Part shown: positions 18,872-29,180 of the stretch, piece after piece | Layout of the letters: the number at the start of each line of letters is the position of its first letter | Numbering within the stretch: position 1 is the first letter of the stretch | Assembly: GCF_020829495.1 (NCBI RefSeq) | Contig: NZ_JAIVFQ010000017.1 | Coordinates: 1 to 64,000, forward strand | Direction of reading: 5' to 3' | DNA from: Nostoc favosum CHAB5714 | GTDB lineage: Bacteria > Cyanobacteriota > Cyanobacteriia > Cyanobacteriales > Nostocaceae | DNA: 64,000 nt | Notes under the pieces: model-generated | Database searches by the model: none | The model's input: the letters and a program-made list of their open reading frames with translations, nothing else | Told to the model about the DNA's origin: nothing | Translations under genes and position numbers: made by a program

Positions 18872-20062
18872 TCAAGATTTTTCAGCATCGAACCACTTAT
18901 CATGTAGCGATTGATAAGTGCCATTTTCTTTGAGATTCAGCAACGCCTGATTAATTGGTTTGCGGTAGGGACTGTTGTTAGGCAGAATGATGCCGTAGCT
19001 TTCTTCACGCAAGATACTACCAACAATCTGTACTTTCCCTTTGCCTTCGTTGGCAGCATAGAACAGAAGTACAGGCGCATCAAACACCACAGCATCAGCT
19101 TTTTTGGTTTGCAGAGCATTGTAAGCTTGCTCAATTTTGGTAACTTCTAAAACTGAAATCTTATGTTCTCGCACATATGCGGCGGCTGTGCTACCCGCAG
19201 TTGTGGCCACTACCTTGCCGGATAAATCGTCTATACTCTTGATATCACCCTGAAGCTGTTGTATTGTCAATAAGGTAGTCGCGCTGGCTGTAAAGTAGGC
19301 GGCAAAAAGTACTCCGATGAACATCCAGACAATACCTACTAGGCGTCCCAGTACTCCTTTGGGCATTTCATCCGCTTGGGTTGCTAATGTGGCAGCTGCC
19401 CACCAACAAGCTTTGAAAATGCCGGGAAAGTATGATTGGGGAATCATCCCATCTTTATGATGGCGCTCAGATAACCAAATAATGTGGCCTGCTACGACAA
19501 TTAACACTAGAGCAACGCCTATTACCTGCAAGAGCCTAGTAGAGAAAAATAATTGCAAAATATTTGGGAAGGCACTGTTGTTGGTTTCTGAGTTTCGTAC
19601 CATAATTTGCAGCCCCCCAGTTAAAATGGGTAATGAGAAATCAAAATTCTGCTGGCGTTCGGCTGTAATGGAGATAGCTGCAATTCCCAAATTAGCTTTG
19701 TTGTCTTTGATAGCAGTAAGCAGTTCCGGCACAGAGGAATATTCAATAAATTTAGACTCTACACCTATTTGGTTGGCGATGCTACGCCAGAGGTCGATGC
19801 TGAATCCCGATAACTCACCTTTGTTTAGTATCACAAAGGGCGGTATAACTCGTGTAGCTACTAATAACGTTTGTTGGAGTTGTGGTTTTTGGGCTAGTCC
19901 TGGGGATGTCATTAACAATAATGCCAGAATCCCACCTACTAATCCTATGCAGGTATACAGTGCTAAGGAACGCCTGGTTTTGTTTTTACGGTCATATCTG
20001 CCAATCGGGCTTTTTCTCCCAGCTAGAATTTGGCGAAATCTAGTAGCGATCGCATTTCTCAT
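18872..20062 (-). CDS. Prokaryotic ionotropic glutamate-receptor-like channel
   Basis: 396 residues with the GluR0 layout. A signal or anchor segment at about 33-55 is followed by the first half of a periplasmic solute-binding (SBP_bac_3) domain (LLVATRVIPPFVILNKGELSGFSIDLWRSIA ... NFDFSLPIL). Then come a membrane helix (about 172-192), a pore loop (WWAAATLATQADEMPKG), a second helix (GIVWMFIGVLFAAYFTASATTLL), and the second ligand-binding half, starting at DLSGKVVATTAGSTAAAYVREH. Such proteins open an ion channel when an amino acid binds. The position where GluR0 has the K+ filter TVGYGD reads TQAD, so the filter motif is missing. It could be a differently selective channel or a non-conducting sensor. 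It is on the opposite strand to mazG and ends 158 bp beyond it. Confidence 0.85.
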   Translation of the reverse strand: MRNAIATRFRQILAGRKSPIGRYDRKNKTRRSLALYTCIGLVGGILALLLMTSPGLAQKPQLQQTLLVATRVIPPFVILNKGELSGFSIDLWRSIANQIGVESKFIEYSSVPELLTAIKDNKANLGIAAISITAERQQNFDFSLPILTGGLQIMVRNSETNNSAFPNILQLFFSTRLLQVIGVALVLIVVAGHIIWLSERHHKDGMIPQSYFPGIFKACWWAAATLATQADEMPKGVLGRLVGIVWMFIGVLFAAYFTASATTLLTIQQLQGDIKSIDDLSGKVVATTAGSTAAAYVREHKISVLEVTKIEQAYNALQTKKADAVVFDAPVLLFYAANEGKGKVQIVGSILREESYGIILPNNSPYRKPINQALLNLKENGTYQSLHDKWFDAEKS

Positions 20063-20168
20063 TAGAATTTTCTAAAGGTTGTATGCTATATCTATTTATC
20101 ATGCCCACCCCATATCAAATATGACATTTATCATCCCCCTAAAACCGATTTTTTTCAGATTTAGAGGG

Positions 20169-20402
20169 ATGAACATGAGTGATATCGGAATGCCAGATGA
20201 AGATGGTTATGCGCTGATTCGCAAAGTGCGAATCAGCGAAGCAGCTCGAGGAAAAAAAATTCCAGTAGCACTGACAACCTTTGCTAGAGATGAAGAGTCC
20301 AAACTGGCTCTGCAAGCTGGATTCCACGTTCATCTATCCAAGCCAATCGAGCCAGATAAGTTGGTGACAGTAGTGGCGAACCTGGTTAAAGGCAGTAAAT
20401 AA
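20169..20402 (+). pseudogene. Receiver-domain (REC) C-terminal fragment
   Basis: About 77 residues: MNMSDIGMPDEDGYALIRKVRISE...KIPVALTTFARDEESKLALQAGFHVHLSKPIEPDKLVTVVANLV. It contains the phospho-Asp strand (SDIGMPDEDGY) and the T and K switch positions (LTTFA, LSKP), but the first alpha/beta units with the acidic pocket are missing. It resembles the end of a hybrid histidine kinase. Upstream in-frame sequence (20079-20168) does not look like REC. Confidence 0.7.
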
Positions 20403-20867
20403 GTTTAACTCAATTCCGTGGGTTTAAGTCCCCCGGTTCAATAAAAAAGCAAGTTTTGTGTTGGGGTTAAATCCCCATTACAAAACAAAATTTACGAACT
20501 TGTACTGAGCCTGTCTTGAGCTTGTCCTGAGCGCAGTCGAAGAGCGTAGCCGAAGTATTACGAATTATTTAACGTACAGTCAACGTCCACTTTTTCCTTA
20601 AAGGTAGGCTCTACTTCTCTTTTTTACAAAATTTTTGCGTTTCTGTAAATCATATTTATGGTCTTAATGATATCATGTTCGCATAATTAGTTATGATTTC
20701 CACAGTCATTGCACCCCACCCCTTAATCCCCTCCCCGCTCTTCGGGAGGGGAGACGAAGCGTAGCTTTGGCAGGGTGGGGTTCTTCGGGTTTAATAAGTA
20801 ATCAAGCGAACATGATATGATAAGTCTTTTACAGGACATGATATCATTCATCCCTGCCCATGAATTA
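20403..20867. repeat. Repeat-packed spacer
   Basis: No gene. From left to right: a 71-bp repeat unit (20416-20486) containing the imperfect palindrome GTTTTGTGTTGGGG...CCCCATTACAAAAC, also present inverted at 34394-34465 and partly at 37511-37585; a unit of the CTTGTACTGAGC...GTAGCCGAAGTATT type (about 20500-20560), which recurs at 24119 and 24208; and a large GC-rich hairpin (about 20713-20782) formed by CCCACCCC... and ...GGGTGGGG. The hairpin is flanked by ATATCATGT words that also occur at 20670 and 20815. Confidence 0.75.
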
Positions 20868-23867
20868 TCAATTAGAAGCTGCCTTTTCTGCTACAGTACG
20901 AATTATTTCCTCCAGCGTTTGGAGTAATTCTTGCTCGTTGTAAGGTTTAGAAAAGTAAGCCCTAGCACCCAATTGCATCGCCAATTGCCGATGTTTATTG
21001 CTACTACGAGAAGTCAGCATGGCAACTGGAATATTTTTTGTATCAACGTCTGAATTTACCTTACCTAAAAAGCCATAACCATCAAGGCGAGGCATTTCAA
21101 TATCGCAAATTACTGCCTCAACTCTCAATCCACTATGGAGTTTTTCTAAGGCATCTTGACCGTCTTTAGCTTGCTCTACTTGATAACCTCCTTTTTCAAG
21201 GGTCAGCGCTAAAAAGCGGCGAACATTAATCGAATCATCTACGATTAAAATTGTGCCTTTCTGTTTAACAGACGCGGCTGATATTTTCTCTTCATCAAAT
21301 ATGAGGAATGGTGTTTTTAACCTTGCTGATGGTAATTGAGTACCTCTCTTAGTCCGCCGATTTGTAGCAATCCAATACAGCAACTCATTAATATTAACTA
21401 GTGGCACTACTCGACCATCACCGAGAATTGTGCAGTTGCTGAAGCCTTCAGGTAAAGGTATATTTCCCTCGACTTGGCGAATAGCAACTTCCTGTTCACC
21501 CCAGCAACGGTCTATTTGGATCGCTACTGACTGATTATTACCTTTGACTACTAAGACGCTGTTAGCATTAATTGCTGCCGGAGTCTCTAACTCTGAGCTA
21601 TAGCGCAGGCAATTAAACTCTAAATAACGAGTCAGGCGAATCAGTGGCAGCATGGTTCCTTGCCAATTTAGGACTTCACTACCTGCCATTTGGAAAACTC
21701 GCTCGTCTTGGAGTAAAGATATTTCTGAAATGACATCTGTGGGAAATGCCAATAGCATTTTGTTGATTTCTACCAGCAGAACTCGCGCCACGGAAAGTGT
21801 AAATGGTACTGATAAGGTAAAAGTAGTACCAACCCCTGGTTCCGTATCAACTTTCACATCTCCTCGAATCAGTTTGAGGTTGTTGCGAACCACATCCATA
21901 CCGACACCGCGACCAGATAATGCTGTGACTTGCTCGGAGGTGGTAAAACCTGGTTCAAAAATTAGTGATAACAGTTCTTCATCACTAGCATTAGCGAGTA
22001 GAGAAGCATCTAATCCCATAGCTAGGGCGCGGGTGCGAATTTTCTCTAGAGAAATGCCCCAACCATCATCACGGATAGTAATCAGGGTGCGATTGCTGCG
22101 GTGAGTAGCTGTAATTTCAATCAATCCTTGTTCTGGTTTACCCAGAAGGCGGCGGGTGCTAGAGTCTTCGATACCATGATCGAAAGCATTCCTTAAGAGA
22201 TGCATTAAAGGTTCGTTTAATGCTTCTAAAATGCTGCGTTCAATTAAAGTGTTGCCACCTTCAATTTTTAACTGGACATTTTTCCCATACTCTACATTTA
22301 AATCGCGCAAGGCTCTGGGAAAACGTTCAATTAAATCGGACAGCGGCCGCATTCGGATGTGATTGAGCTTTGTTTGTAACTGTTTGGATGTTTTGTTCAG
22401 TTTCCGAGCAATTTGGTCTGTATCATCTACACTCAATTGAACATCAGTTGTGACTTCCTGTACCTGAACAATGGTTTCCATAACTTCCTGCGATCGCAGG
22501 TTTAAATCGTTATAGCGATCCATTTCTAAAGTATCAAATTCCCTCTCTGTACCTTGTGTTTGGTGGCTATTTTCAGCTTGCACCCGCACCCCAGCTTGAG
22601 TAGAAATTTTGTCATATACTATACGTAATTCCTGGTTTTCTCGGTCGAGAACTTGGACTCGCTGGTTCAGGTTACGAACGAGTTTGCGTAATCTTTCTAG
22701 TTGCGAGTTTAACCCATTTCGCTGGACAATCAGTTCGCCAAATAAATCATTAATTTGCTCTAGTTGTTTGCTGGGAACTCTGACGCTATTTTCATGAGTT
22801 TCCCGCTCTTTAGCAACGCCATTTGGCTCTGCTTTACCTTCGCCAAATCTGGCATCTAGAGGATTATTTTCTCTAGCAAATATTGTATTATGCTCAGTGA
22901 CATTGACAGCATTAACATCATCGGCCAATTCTGCATCTACAAATGTAAAATTAGCAGCTATCGCTTCATGATTAGTCCAATTTTCTCTAGTATTTTCTAG
23001 TGGCCAAACAGATGTTGACACTACTTGTGTATCTGTGGCTATATGTGGTATTACTTCTGCTGGTAATAGTGGCTGGGATTGCGTATAACTACTATTTAAG
23101 TCAAGTTCTGTAGGCAAGTTATCTAGTTGATTAGTCAGCACCAACGCTTGCGATCGCCGCCATGCTTGCAATGCTAACCGGGCAATTTCTGGAATGCGCG
23201 AGCTGCTAACAGTTTCCAATTGCTGCGTTACTGACTCACAAAGCTTGGTAAAAGCTGCCAACTGGAGCATTTCACCCAAACCGCCCAATTCAGCTGCCAT
23301 GATCACAACTTCTTCATGCAAACCAGGCTGTTCGCTATCTGCCAATATAAATTCTAGGCGTTGCAAACACTCTTCTACTTCTGTGCCAAATAGCAAAGGG
23401 ATAACGTCTTGGCCATCTTCTGGGGATAGCATGGTTGAGGCATCCTCAGGGGTAGGATCGCCCAAGCGATCGTGCAACTCATCAAAAATTGGGTAACAAA
23501 AGGTTGCTAACCACGCATCTTCAACAAGATTGCCTTCTGCAAGCAATTCTACAATTTGACGCAGCCAATCAACTCCAGATAGCAATAAACTTTGCAACTG
23601 AGTATCAATTTCGAGAGAATTTTTTTTAGTTTTTAAAACTTTAAAGGAATCTTCCAGACGGTGAGCTAAATCACTTAGCGATCTAAATCCCATCATCCCC
23701 GCGCCACCTTTAATAGAATGAGCGGCCCGGAGTGCAGCATTGATTTTATCCAAATCGATGCGGTTAGTAGTATCAATTTCCAGCAATACCGTTTCTAAGG
23801 TATTCAAGTAATCAGTTGCTTCTTCCAGAAACTGCATCTGGATTTCTAGTTCTTTGTCTTGTAACAT
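20868..23867 (-). CDS. CheA-type hybrid histidine kinase with C-terminal receiver (HmpE/PilL-like)
   Basis: 999 residues. Hpt domain (about 1-110) with phospho-acceptor His50 in ALRAAHSIKGGAGMMG; a second helical region (about 160-245); a low-complexity linker; a dimerisation/P3 coiled coil (about 365-520) with RMRPLSDLIERFPRALRD; a HATPase (HLLRNAFDHGIE, DDGWGISLEKI, GRGVGMDVVRNNL); a CheW-like domain (about 690-830); and a receiver (about 865-995) with ILIVDDS, phospho-Asp in CDIEMPRLDGYGFL, and MLTSR. The kinase feeds CheY-like regulators that control type IV pilus gliding in filamentous cyanobacteria. Last gene of a five-gene minus-strand operon; a 414-bp repeat spacer separates it from the MCP gene. 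Confidence 0.92.
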   Translation of the reverse strand: MLQDKELEIQMQFLEEATDYLNTLETVLLEIDTTNRIDLDKINAALRAAHSIKGGAGMMGFRSLSDLAHRLEDSFKVLKTKKNSLEIDTQLQSLLLSGVDWLRQIVELLAEGNLVEDAWLATFCYPIFDELHDRLGDPTPEDASTMLSPEDGQDVIPLLFGTEVEECLQRLEFILADSEQPGLHEEVVIMAAELGGLGEMLQLAAFTKLCESVTQQLETVSSSRIPEIARLALQAWRRSQALVLTNQLDNLPTELDLNSSYTQSQPLLPAEVIPHIATDTQVVSTSVWPLENTRENWTNHEAIAANFTFVDAELADDVNAVNVTEHNTIFARENNPLDARFGEGKAEPNGVAKERETHENSVRVPSKQLEQINDLFGELIVQRNGLNSQLERLRKLVRNLNQRVQVLDRENQELRIVYDKISTQAGVRVQAENSHQTQGTEREFDTLEMDRYNDLNLRSQEVMETIVQVQEVTTDVQLSVDDTDQIARKLNKTSKQLQTKLNHIRMRPLSDLIERFPRALRDLNVEYGKNVQLKIEGGNTLIERSILEALNEPLMHLLRNAFDHGIEDSSTRRLLGKPEQGLIEITATHRSNRTLITIRDDGWGISLEKIRTRALAMGLDASLLANASDEELLSLIFEPGFTTSEQVTALSGRGVGMDVVRNNLKLIRGDVKVDTEPGVGTTFTLSVPFTLSVARVLLVEINKMLLAFPTDVISEISLLQDERVFQMAGSEVLNWQGTMLPLIRLTRYLEFNCLRYSSELETPAAINANSVLVVKGNNQSVAIQIDRCWGEQEVAIRQVEGNIPLPEGFSNCTILGDGRVVPLVNINELLYWIATNRRTKRGTQLPSARLKTPFLIFDEEKISAASVKQKGTILIVDDSINVRRFLALTLEKGGYQVEQAKDGQDALEKLHSGLRVEAVICDIEMPRLDGYGFLGKVNSDVDTKNIPVAMLTSRSSNKHRQLAMQLGARAYFSKPYNEQELLQTLEEIIRTVAEKAASN

Positions 23868-24281
23868 GGTTTTTGTCCTTGGTCAACATAATTCGTAATT
23901 GATAATTCGTAATTCGTAATTCAGAGCAACCGACTGAAGTCGCTTGCTCTGAATAAGGAATGAATTTATTGATTCCATTAATAAATTAAGTTGCTCTGTA
24001 TCCTTAATGAATTAATTATTAATTTCTCCTTAATGAATTCAAAATTTACGAATTACGAATTACGAATTAGTAATTATTTGGTCATTGGTCATTAGTCATT
24101 AGTAATTGGTCATTAGTCACTTGTACTGAGCGTAGCCGAAGTATTAGTCATTGGTAAAATGACAAAGGACAAATGACAACCGACAAATAACAAAAGTCAT
24201 TCGTCACTTGTACTGAGCGTAGTCGAAGTATTGATCACTAGCAAATAGCAAAGGACAAATGACAAATGACAAATGATAAAC
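23868..24281. repeat. Intra-operon spacer filled with short repeats
   Basis: 414 bp between the MCP and CheA genes. It carries ACGAATTACGAATT words, a GCTCTGAATAAGG...TTGCTCTG inverted pair, many CATTAGT/CATTGGT heptamers, and two copies of CTTGTACTGAGCGTAG(C/T)CGAAGTATT (about 24119 and 24208). No coding signal. It is unusual inside an operon and may uncouple CheA expression from the genes upstream. Confidence 0.75.
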
Positions 24282-27110
24282 TTAACTAACTTTGAAAGCC
24301 TCGACAGTCTCTTGTAACTGATGAGAAATCTCCACGGTTTGTTGCAGAGATTCGGAAACTTGACGAGAAGAATCGCTGGTGCGTTGTGATACAGCAGCGA
24401 TATCTTTCATCAATTGGCTAACACTTTGCGATGTTTCAACCTGAGATGCAGTTGCAGTGGAAATCGACTGCACTAAGGAGTCAATTTCACGCGATACATC
24501 CAAAATTTCACTCAGACTTTGTTTAGCCTCCTCCACAATTCGAGTTCCTTCTACCACTTGGGTAGTGCCTATTTCCATCGCTAGTACCACCTCACTGGTT
24601 TCTCGTTGGATATTTTCAACAATTTGTTCAATTTCTTGGGTTGCTGCGGCACTCCTGACTGCTAATTCGCCGACTTCTTCAGCCACTACGGCAAAACCTT
24701 GACCTTCTTCACCCGCACGCGCTGCTTCAATACCGGCGTTAATGGCTAATAAGTTAGTTTGAATAGCGATTTGGTTAATCAAGGAAACCACGCGAGAAAT
24801 TTGTTGCGAAGATTCTCCCAAACGTTTCACTTTCTTAGCAGTTTCACCCACGGTTTCCCGCAAAGACAGGATGTTTTGTACCGTCAAATCCATTGCGTGT
24901 CCACTCTTGGTGGCGGTGTGAGCCGCATGATTGGCAACGAAAGCAGCTTTTTCGGCGCTTTCGGCTACAGCTTTCATGGATTGGGTCATTTGGTCAACAG
25001 CATCGAGGGTGCGGTTGATTTCGGCAGCTTGGGTCAGTGCTTCCTCTGCTAGGTGGCGAATGGCTCCTTCGTCAGAACCAATGGCAGTATTAACGTGGAT
25101 AGCAGCTTGTTTAACTTGGGTAACAATATCTCGGAGGCTTTCTACAATGGAGTTGAAAAAGTCGGCAACAGTGCCTATTTCCCCAGGCGTCACGTCTGCA
25201 CGCACTGTCAAGTCACCTCTGGCTGCACCTTCTACGTTGTTGAGTAGTTCTAAAAGTTGCTGTTGCAGTGTTTCGTTTTGACACCGTTCGTCGTCAGAAC
25301 CGATTACTGCAACATTTCTAGATTGCTCTATCTTCTCTAATAACTTGGCTTGTTCTAAGGCATAGCCAATTTGAGTTGCTATCTGTTGAAACAAGTCAAT
25401 TTCCGGCTGTTGCCAAACACGAGGAGTTTGGCACTGATGAGCAATTAATAAGCATAAAAGTTGCCCTTGGGCAAGAATCGGTACGATCAAATTACCTTTG
25501 ACGGCAAATTTTTCCAAAAGTTGGATGTAACCGTCGGCATTTTTCAGACTTTGGTCTTGATGAATGTTAGTAACTGCAAGCACCCGTCCATCGTAATCAG
25601 TTTCTACATAACGTTCTCGAAAATAAAGATCGTCGATTTTAACTCCGATCATTTCCGGCCAATTACCAGTTACTGATTCAGCAACGACAACGCCATCCCT
25701 AGTATTTGGATTCACGCTATAAACGATTACCCTGTCTGTTTTTAGCGCTAGCTGAACTTCTTTTACTGCTGCGTGATAAATATCTTCAGTTTTGAGACTT
25801 CTCCGAATTTCTAGGGTAATATCTGTTAGTAATTTTGCCCCTTCAACGTCTAGTTCTTGTTCCTTAACTAAGACCTGCAATTGTTCGGCCATCTGGTTGA
25901 TATTTGCACTCAATACCCCTAATTCGTCTTCTCTTTCGATTTCCAGACGGGTATTAAATTTACCTTGACCAAGCTTTGCTAATGCCGCAGTTGCATTTAA
26001 AATTGGCTGTGTAGTAAGTTTAGCTAACCGAGATGCGATCGCAGCTACAATCAATGCTGTCACTGCTGTACCAATGGCTATAATCCATAACAATTGTCTT
26101 TGCGGCTCAAATACAATTGCTGTGTCTGAAGATAAAAGTACTTGCCAGTTTAAATCTGGTAAGCCATCTAACTTACTGGCTGGTACGTAGCTGACTAGTT
26201 CTTCTTTTTTGCCAGTTTTGGGAACTTCTATAAAACTATCTACCTTTTTGGCTGCTATCAGTTTAGGTAAACTAGAATACTCTCCCTTTGCCTCTTTCCC
26301 TAATAATTCCTTTTGTGGACTCAAGAAAACTGTTCCCGAAGCATCGAGCAAATGGTATTGTTGTCCATTGGCTGCGTAGTTTTTGATTACTTCTTCTAAA
26401 GATTTTACGGGCATCCGCGCTCTTACCACACCAATCGTTTGGCCCGTCCTTATCTCTTTCACAGGTGCAGCTATATAAATACTCATTACACCAGTATTTT
26501 TTGCTGCTTCAGGTTTACTAATGACAGGAGTATCTTTTTGTAAAACCTCTTGAAAGTAGGTACGGTCTTTTTGGTTGTCTAGGGGTTCGCCTGTGGATTG
26601 GACAATCAACTTACCTTGGCGATCAAAAACAGCAACGCTGTCATAAACTTTGTAGGCTTCGATAACTCCATCTAGGATTGCTTGTTTATCTTGATTGGTG
26701 ATACTTACACTAGCCTGGGGACTTGTCAAAAAAAGTAAACTTGATATTACCTGAATATCTCCGTAGCGTCCCAACATGAAACGGTTAACTTTATCACTTA
26801 AGCCAATAGCTTCAGCTTGTTGAGATTGGGTAATTTGCTTAGTAATCGATTTGTTGGCAAAGCTAAAAGCGATCGCGCCGATGCCCAATAGTGGTATTGT
26901 AGCAATTGCGATCGCTACAATAGTCGCTTTCTTAGCCAATCCGAGTTTTGTAAAAGAGGCAATAGCCTGATTTAGGAAAGAATTATTAGCCGTTTCACTA
27001 GTAGTTTTAGTTGGTAGCTTTATGACACTACCAGTTATTTTTTGGGATGAAATCAGTGATGCTCGATTTTGAGCGCCACTACCTTGATTCGCGTTGGTTT
27101 TATTAAACAT
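24282..27110 (-). CDS. Methyl-accepting chemotaxis protein (HmpD/PilJ-like), Cache-HAMP-GAF-MCP
   Basis: 942 residues. A polar N-terminus, membrane helix at about 62-84, an extracytoplasmic double-Cache-like domain (about 90-335; [37 protein letters not shown]), a second helix (about 338-360), HAMP, a GAF domain (about 430-590), and a long coiled-coil signalling domain with the hairpin tip [37 protein letters not shown]. The GAF has the CBCR-like text [23 protein letters not shown] but no Cys where the bilin is normally attached (YIQLLEKF), so it probably binds no chromophore. No CheR/CheB genes are nearby. Third from last in the operon order PatA-CheY-CheW-MCP-CheA. Confidence 0.92.
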   Translation of the reverse strand: MFNKTNANQGSGAQNRASLISSQKITGSVIKLPTKTTSETANNSFLNQAIASFTKLGLAKKATIVAIAIATIPLLGIGAIAFSFANKSITKQITQSQQAEAIGLSDKVNRFMLGRYGDIQVISSLLFLTSPQASVSITNQDKQAILDGVIEAYKVYDSVAVFDRQGKLIVQSTGEPLDNQKDRTYFQEVLQKDTPVISKPEAAKNTGVMSIYIAAPVKEIRTGQTIGVVRARMPVKSLEEVIKNYAANGQQYHLLDASGTVFLSPQKELLGKEAKGEYSSLPKLIAAKKVDSFIEVPKTGKKEELVSYVPASKLDGLPDLNWQVLLSSDTAIVFEPQRQLLWIIAIGTAVTALIVAAIASRLAKLTTQPILNATAALAKLGQGKFNTRLEIEREDELGVLSANINQMAEQLQVLVKEQELDVEGAKLLTDITLEIRRSLKTEDIYHAAVKEVQLALKTDRVIVYSVNPNTRDGVVVAESVTGNWPEMIGVKIDDLYFRERYVETDYDGRVLAVTNIHQDQSLKNADGYIQLLEKFAVKGNLIVPILAQGQLLCLLIAHQCQTPRVWQQPEIDLFQQIATQIGYALEQAKLLEKIEQSRNVAVIGSDDERCQNETLQQQLLELLNNVEGAARGDLTVRADVTPGEIGTVADFFNSIVESLRDIVTQVKQAAIHVNTAIGSDEGAIRHLAEEALTQAAEINRTLDAVDQMTQSMKAVAESAEKAAFVANHAAHTATKSGHAMDLTVQNILSLRETVGETAKKVKRLGESSQQISRVVSLINQIAIQTNLLAINAGIEAARAGEEGQGFAVVAEEVGELAVRSAAATQEIEQIVENIQRETSEVVLAMEIGTTQVVEGTRIVEEAKQSLSEILDVSREIDSLVQSISTATASQVETSQSVSQLMKDIAAVSQRTSDSSRQVSESLQQTVEISHQLQETVEAFKVS

Positions 27111-27170
27111 AAAAGTAGTTCTCCTAACTATGTGAATAAGAACACTAAAAATCCTTTTTAGTAGTACACT

Positions 27171-27668
27171 CTAATCACTGCGGAGAATAGAAGACTGCAC
27201 AATTGCCTGGGCATCTAATACCAGTAATATTTCTTCTTGTTGCACAAGGCACCCACATAAATAAGGAACTAAACTGGATGCCACTTGTCCTATAGGAGAA
27301 TGAATATCATCAGGGATGAACTTAGTCGTACCTTTTATTTCTTGCACAACTAAACCCAACACCAATGATTCCACTTGGATAACGATCGCACTGTACTGTC
27401 GCAGTCGATAATCTAGGGATTCTAAATTGAGCATTCTTGGCAAATCAACAACCCAAATTATCCGACTCCGCCAATTCATTAATCCTAATATACAGGAGGG
27501 CATATTAGGCATTGAGGTTACAGACTCAATAGGTACAATAATTGCTTCTTGCGTCTGTTTCATTGATAAAACAGCAGCAGTCTGTTGATTTAGCTGAAAC
27601 TTCAGATAACCGTCTGCTAAATTATTTTGGGTTTCTTTTGAAGGAAGTGTAATGTTTATACTAGTCAT
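27171..27668 (-). CDS. CheW-like adaptor (HmpC/PilI-like)
   Basis: 165 residues forming a single CheW domain (about 22-158) with VTSMPNMPSCILGLMNWRSRIIWVVDLPRML and VQEIKGTTKFIPDDI, the usual beta-barrel landmarks. It couples the MCP to the CheA kinase. The ATG at 27668 lies 4 bp after the CheY stop and the gene ends 60 bp before the MCP start, consistent with one transcript. Confidence 0.92.
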   Translation of the reverse strand: MTSINITLPSKETQNNLADGYLKFQLNQQTAAVLSMKQTQEAIIVPIESVTSMPNMPSCILGLMNWRSRIIWVVDLPRMLNLESLDYRLRQYSAIVIQVESLVLGLVVQEIKGTTKFIPDDIHSPIGQVASSLVPYLCGCLVQQEEILLVLDAQAIVQSSILRSD

Positions 27669-27672
27669 TGAT

Positions 27673-28050
27673 TCAAATTCCCACTGATTTAATAGTACGT
27701 AGCAGAAGTTCGCGGGTGTAAGGTTTAGTTATGTAGGCATCAGCACCTTGTCTCATCGCCCATAAACGGTCAATTTCTTGATTTTTGGAACTACAAATTA
27801 CAATTGGCACTTTTGCAGTAATCGGATTTCTTCTCAGATAACGACACAATTCAAATCCGCTCATTTCTGGCATTACTACATCAGTAACGATCACATCTGG
27901 TTTTTCTAATACAGCTTTTTCTAAGCCCTCTTTTGCACCACTTGCTTTAATTACGTTGTAACCACTTTCTTTCAGATAATGGCTCATTAATTCCAATTCA
28001 CTGGGAGAATCTTCTACAATTAGAATTGTGCCAAGTAAAGTCAGACTCAC
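27673..28050 (-). CDS. CheY-like response regulator (HmpB/PilH-like)
   Basis: Single receiver domain of 125 residues. Acidic pair in ILIVEDSPSE, phospho-Asp in VIVTDVVMPEMSGFELC, Ser/Thr switch in VICSSKN, and Lys in YITKPY. I prefer the GTG start at 28050, because AGGAG precedes it at proper spacing and the protein then begins at the first beta strand; an ATG at 28074 is in frame but would use no visible ribosome site. Confidence 0.9.
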   Translation of the reverse strand: MSLTLLGTILIVEDSPSELELMSHYLKESGYNVIKASGAKEGLEKAVLEKPDVIVTDVVMPEMSGFELCRYLRRNPITAKVPIVICSSKNQEIDRLWAMRQGADAYITKPYTRELLLRTIKSVGI

Positions 28051-28112
28051 TATTAAATCTCCTAAAAAACTCAATTCAACATATTTTGTTATTTTTATTT
28101 GCCTTGTTTAAA

Positions 28113-29180
28113 TTAACCAAGATGTTTGAAAACCATTTTTAGCAATTCTGATTGTGTAAAAGGCTTAGTCAAATATCCTGAGGATCTGACTAGTTTTGCC
28201 TTTGCCCTGTCGATAAAGCCTGTTCTACCAGTCACCATAATAATAGGTGTATGTTTAAAAGCTGAATGTTTCCGTAATAAGGAACATAGCTCATAGCCAT
28301 CTAAACTTGGCATCTCAACATCTAGCAATATCAGGTCGGGTTTACTCCGAATAATTTGCATTAAAGCCTTAACAGGGTCGTTAATCATCACAACTGAAAA
28401 TGTGTTTTCATCCAAAAAGTGTTTAATGGAATTCAAAACTGTTTGGCTATCATCAATGCAGGCAATTGTATATAGTTTTTTACCAGCAGGTAGCTGAGTA
28501 TTTTTCTTGTTTTCAGGAATATCAAAATTGATTGGTATCGGTAACTTTTGCCCAAGTTTTATTTGTAGTTGTGGCTGAACTTGAGACGGTTGTATTTTAG
28601 ACAAAACTTGGGAACTCCCACCAGCCGGAATTGATGACTGGATATTTTGCCGATTTCGTAACTGTTTTTGACAGTGTTCAACAAGTAACCGCAAATCCAG
28701 CCGACAGAACTTTGGTAGTTCATCCAAAGAACTTTCCGGGCTGAATTCATAGCTACCTTCTTTTAAACACAGAAATGATTCCAGTACTTCTTTTGCTAAT
28801 TCGTCTATCAGGCTTGCTGCTTGCACAGAAGTGATATAGTCCTGATTTACTAACCAACAAATAGCTTGGTAATCGGCATTGGGTATTGATTGGTGTTCAT
28901 TCTTCGTCTCAAACATCAGCCGCATCTGCACGCGAGTGGCGCTGTTGAGAGCAGGAATTTGCTGGCTCAAGCGTCGCAAGTGACTGTCAAGCCGCTCAAA
29001 CAGTTTATCTGAATAGGAGGCATAAGTAAGTTTACCGTCCTCTAGATAAATTGACCAAGAAACCATTCCAGTAAATATGTTTAAGCACCCTGTAGCACGC
29101 CGACTGGTTAATTGTGCCAACAGAGATAGCGGATGTAGTTTCTGGAACAACCTGTAGCTACCTATAGGAGTTGTGCTCAT
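28113..29180 (-). CDS. PatA-like regulator: DUF4388 (PATAN) plus receiver (HmpA/PilG-like)
   Basis: 355 residues. The N-terminal DUF4388 domain (about 10-130) has HPLSLLAQLTSRRATGCLNIFTGMVSWSIYLEDGKLTYASY. A helical middle (130-175) and a variable linker follow, then a C-terminal receiver (about 233-355) with IACIDDSQTVLNSI, phospho-Asp in LILLDVEMPSLDGYELC, MVTGR and LTKPF. This is the PatA/PixG architecture. It is the first gene of the five-gene chemotaxis operon. The order PatA-CheY-CheW-MCP-CheA equals, from memory, the hmp locus of Nostoc punctiforme, but Nostoc genomes hold several paralogous loci, so I give no locus symbol. Confidence 0.9.
   Translation of the reverse strand: MSTTPIGSYRLFQKLHPLSLLAQLTSRRATGCLNIFTGMVSWSIYLEDGKLTYASYSDKLFERLDSHLRRLSQQIPALNSATRVQMRLMFETKNEHQSIPNADYQAICWLVNQDYITSVQAASLIDELAKEVLESFLCLKEGSYEFSPESSLDELPKFCRLDLRLLVEHCQKQLRNRQNIQSSIPAGGSSQVLSKIQPSQVQPQLQIKLGQKLPIPINFDIPENKKNTQLPAGKKLYTIACIDDSQTVLNSIKHFLDENTFSVVMINDPVKALMQIIRSKPDLILLDVEMPSLDGYELCSLLRKHSAFKHTPIIMVTGRTGFIDRAKAKLVRSSGYLTKPFTQSELLKMVFKHLG

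Noticed and set aside
20560-20600. CGTACAGTCAACGTCC as a second transposon end
   Set aside because: Shares only the word TACAGT with V-K ends and lacks the following GTGAC-type sites.
24282-27110. Cyanobacteriochrome photoreceptor in the MCP
   Set aside because: The GAF domain lacks the conserved Cys for bilin attachment.
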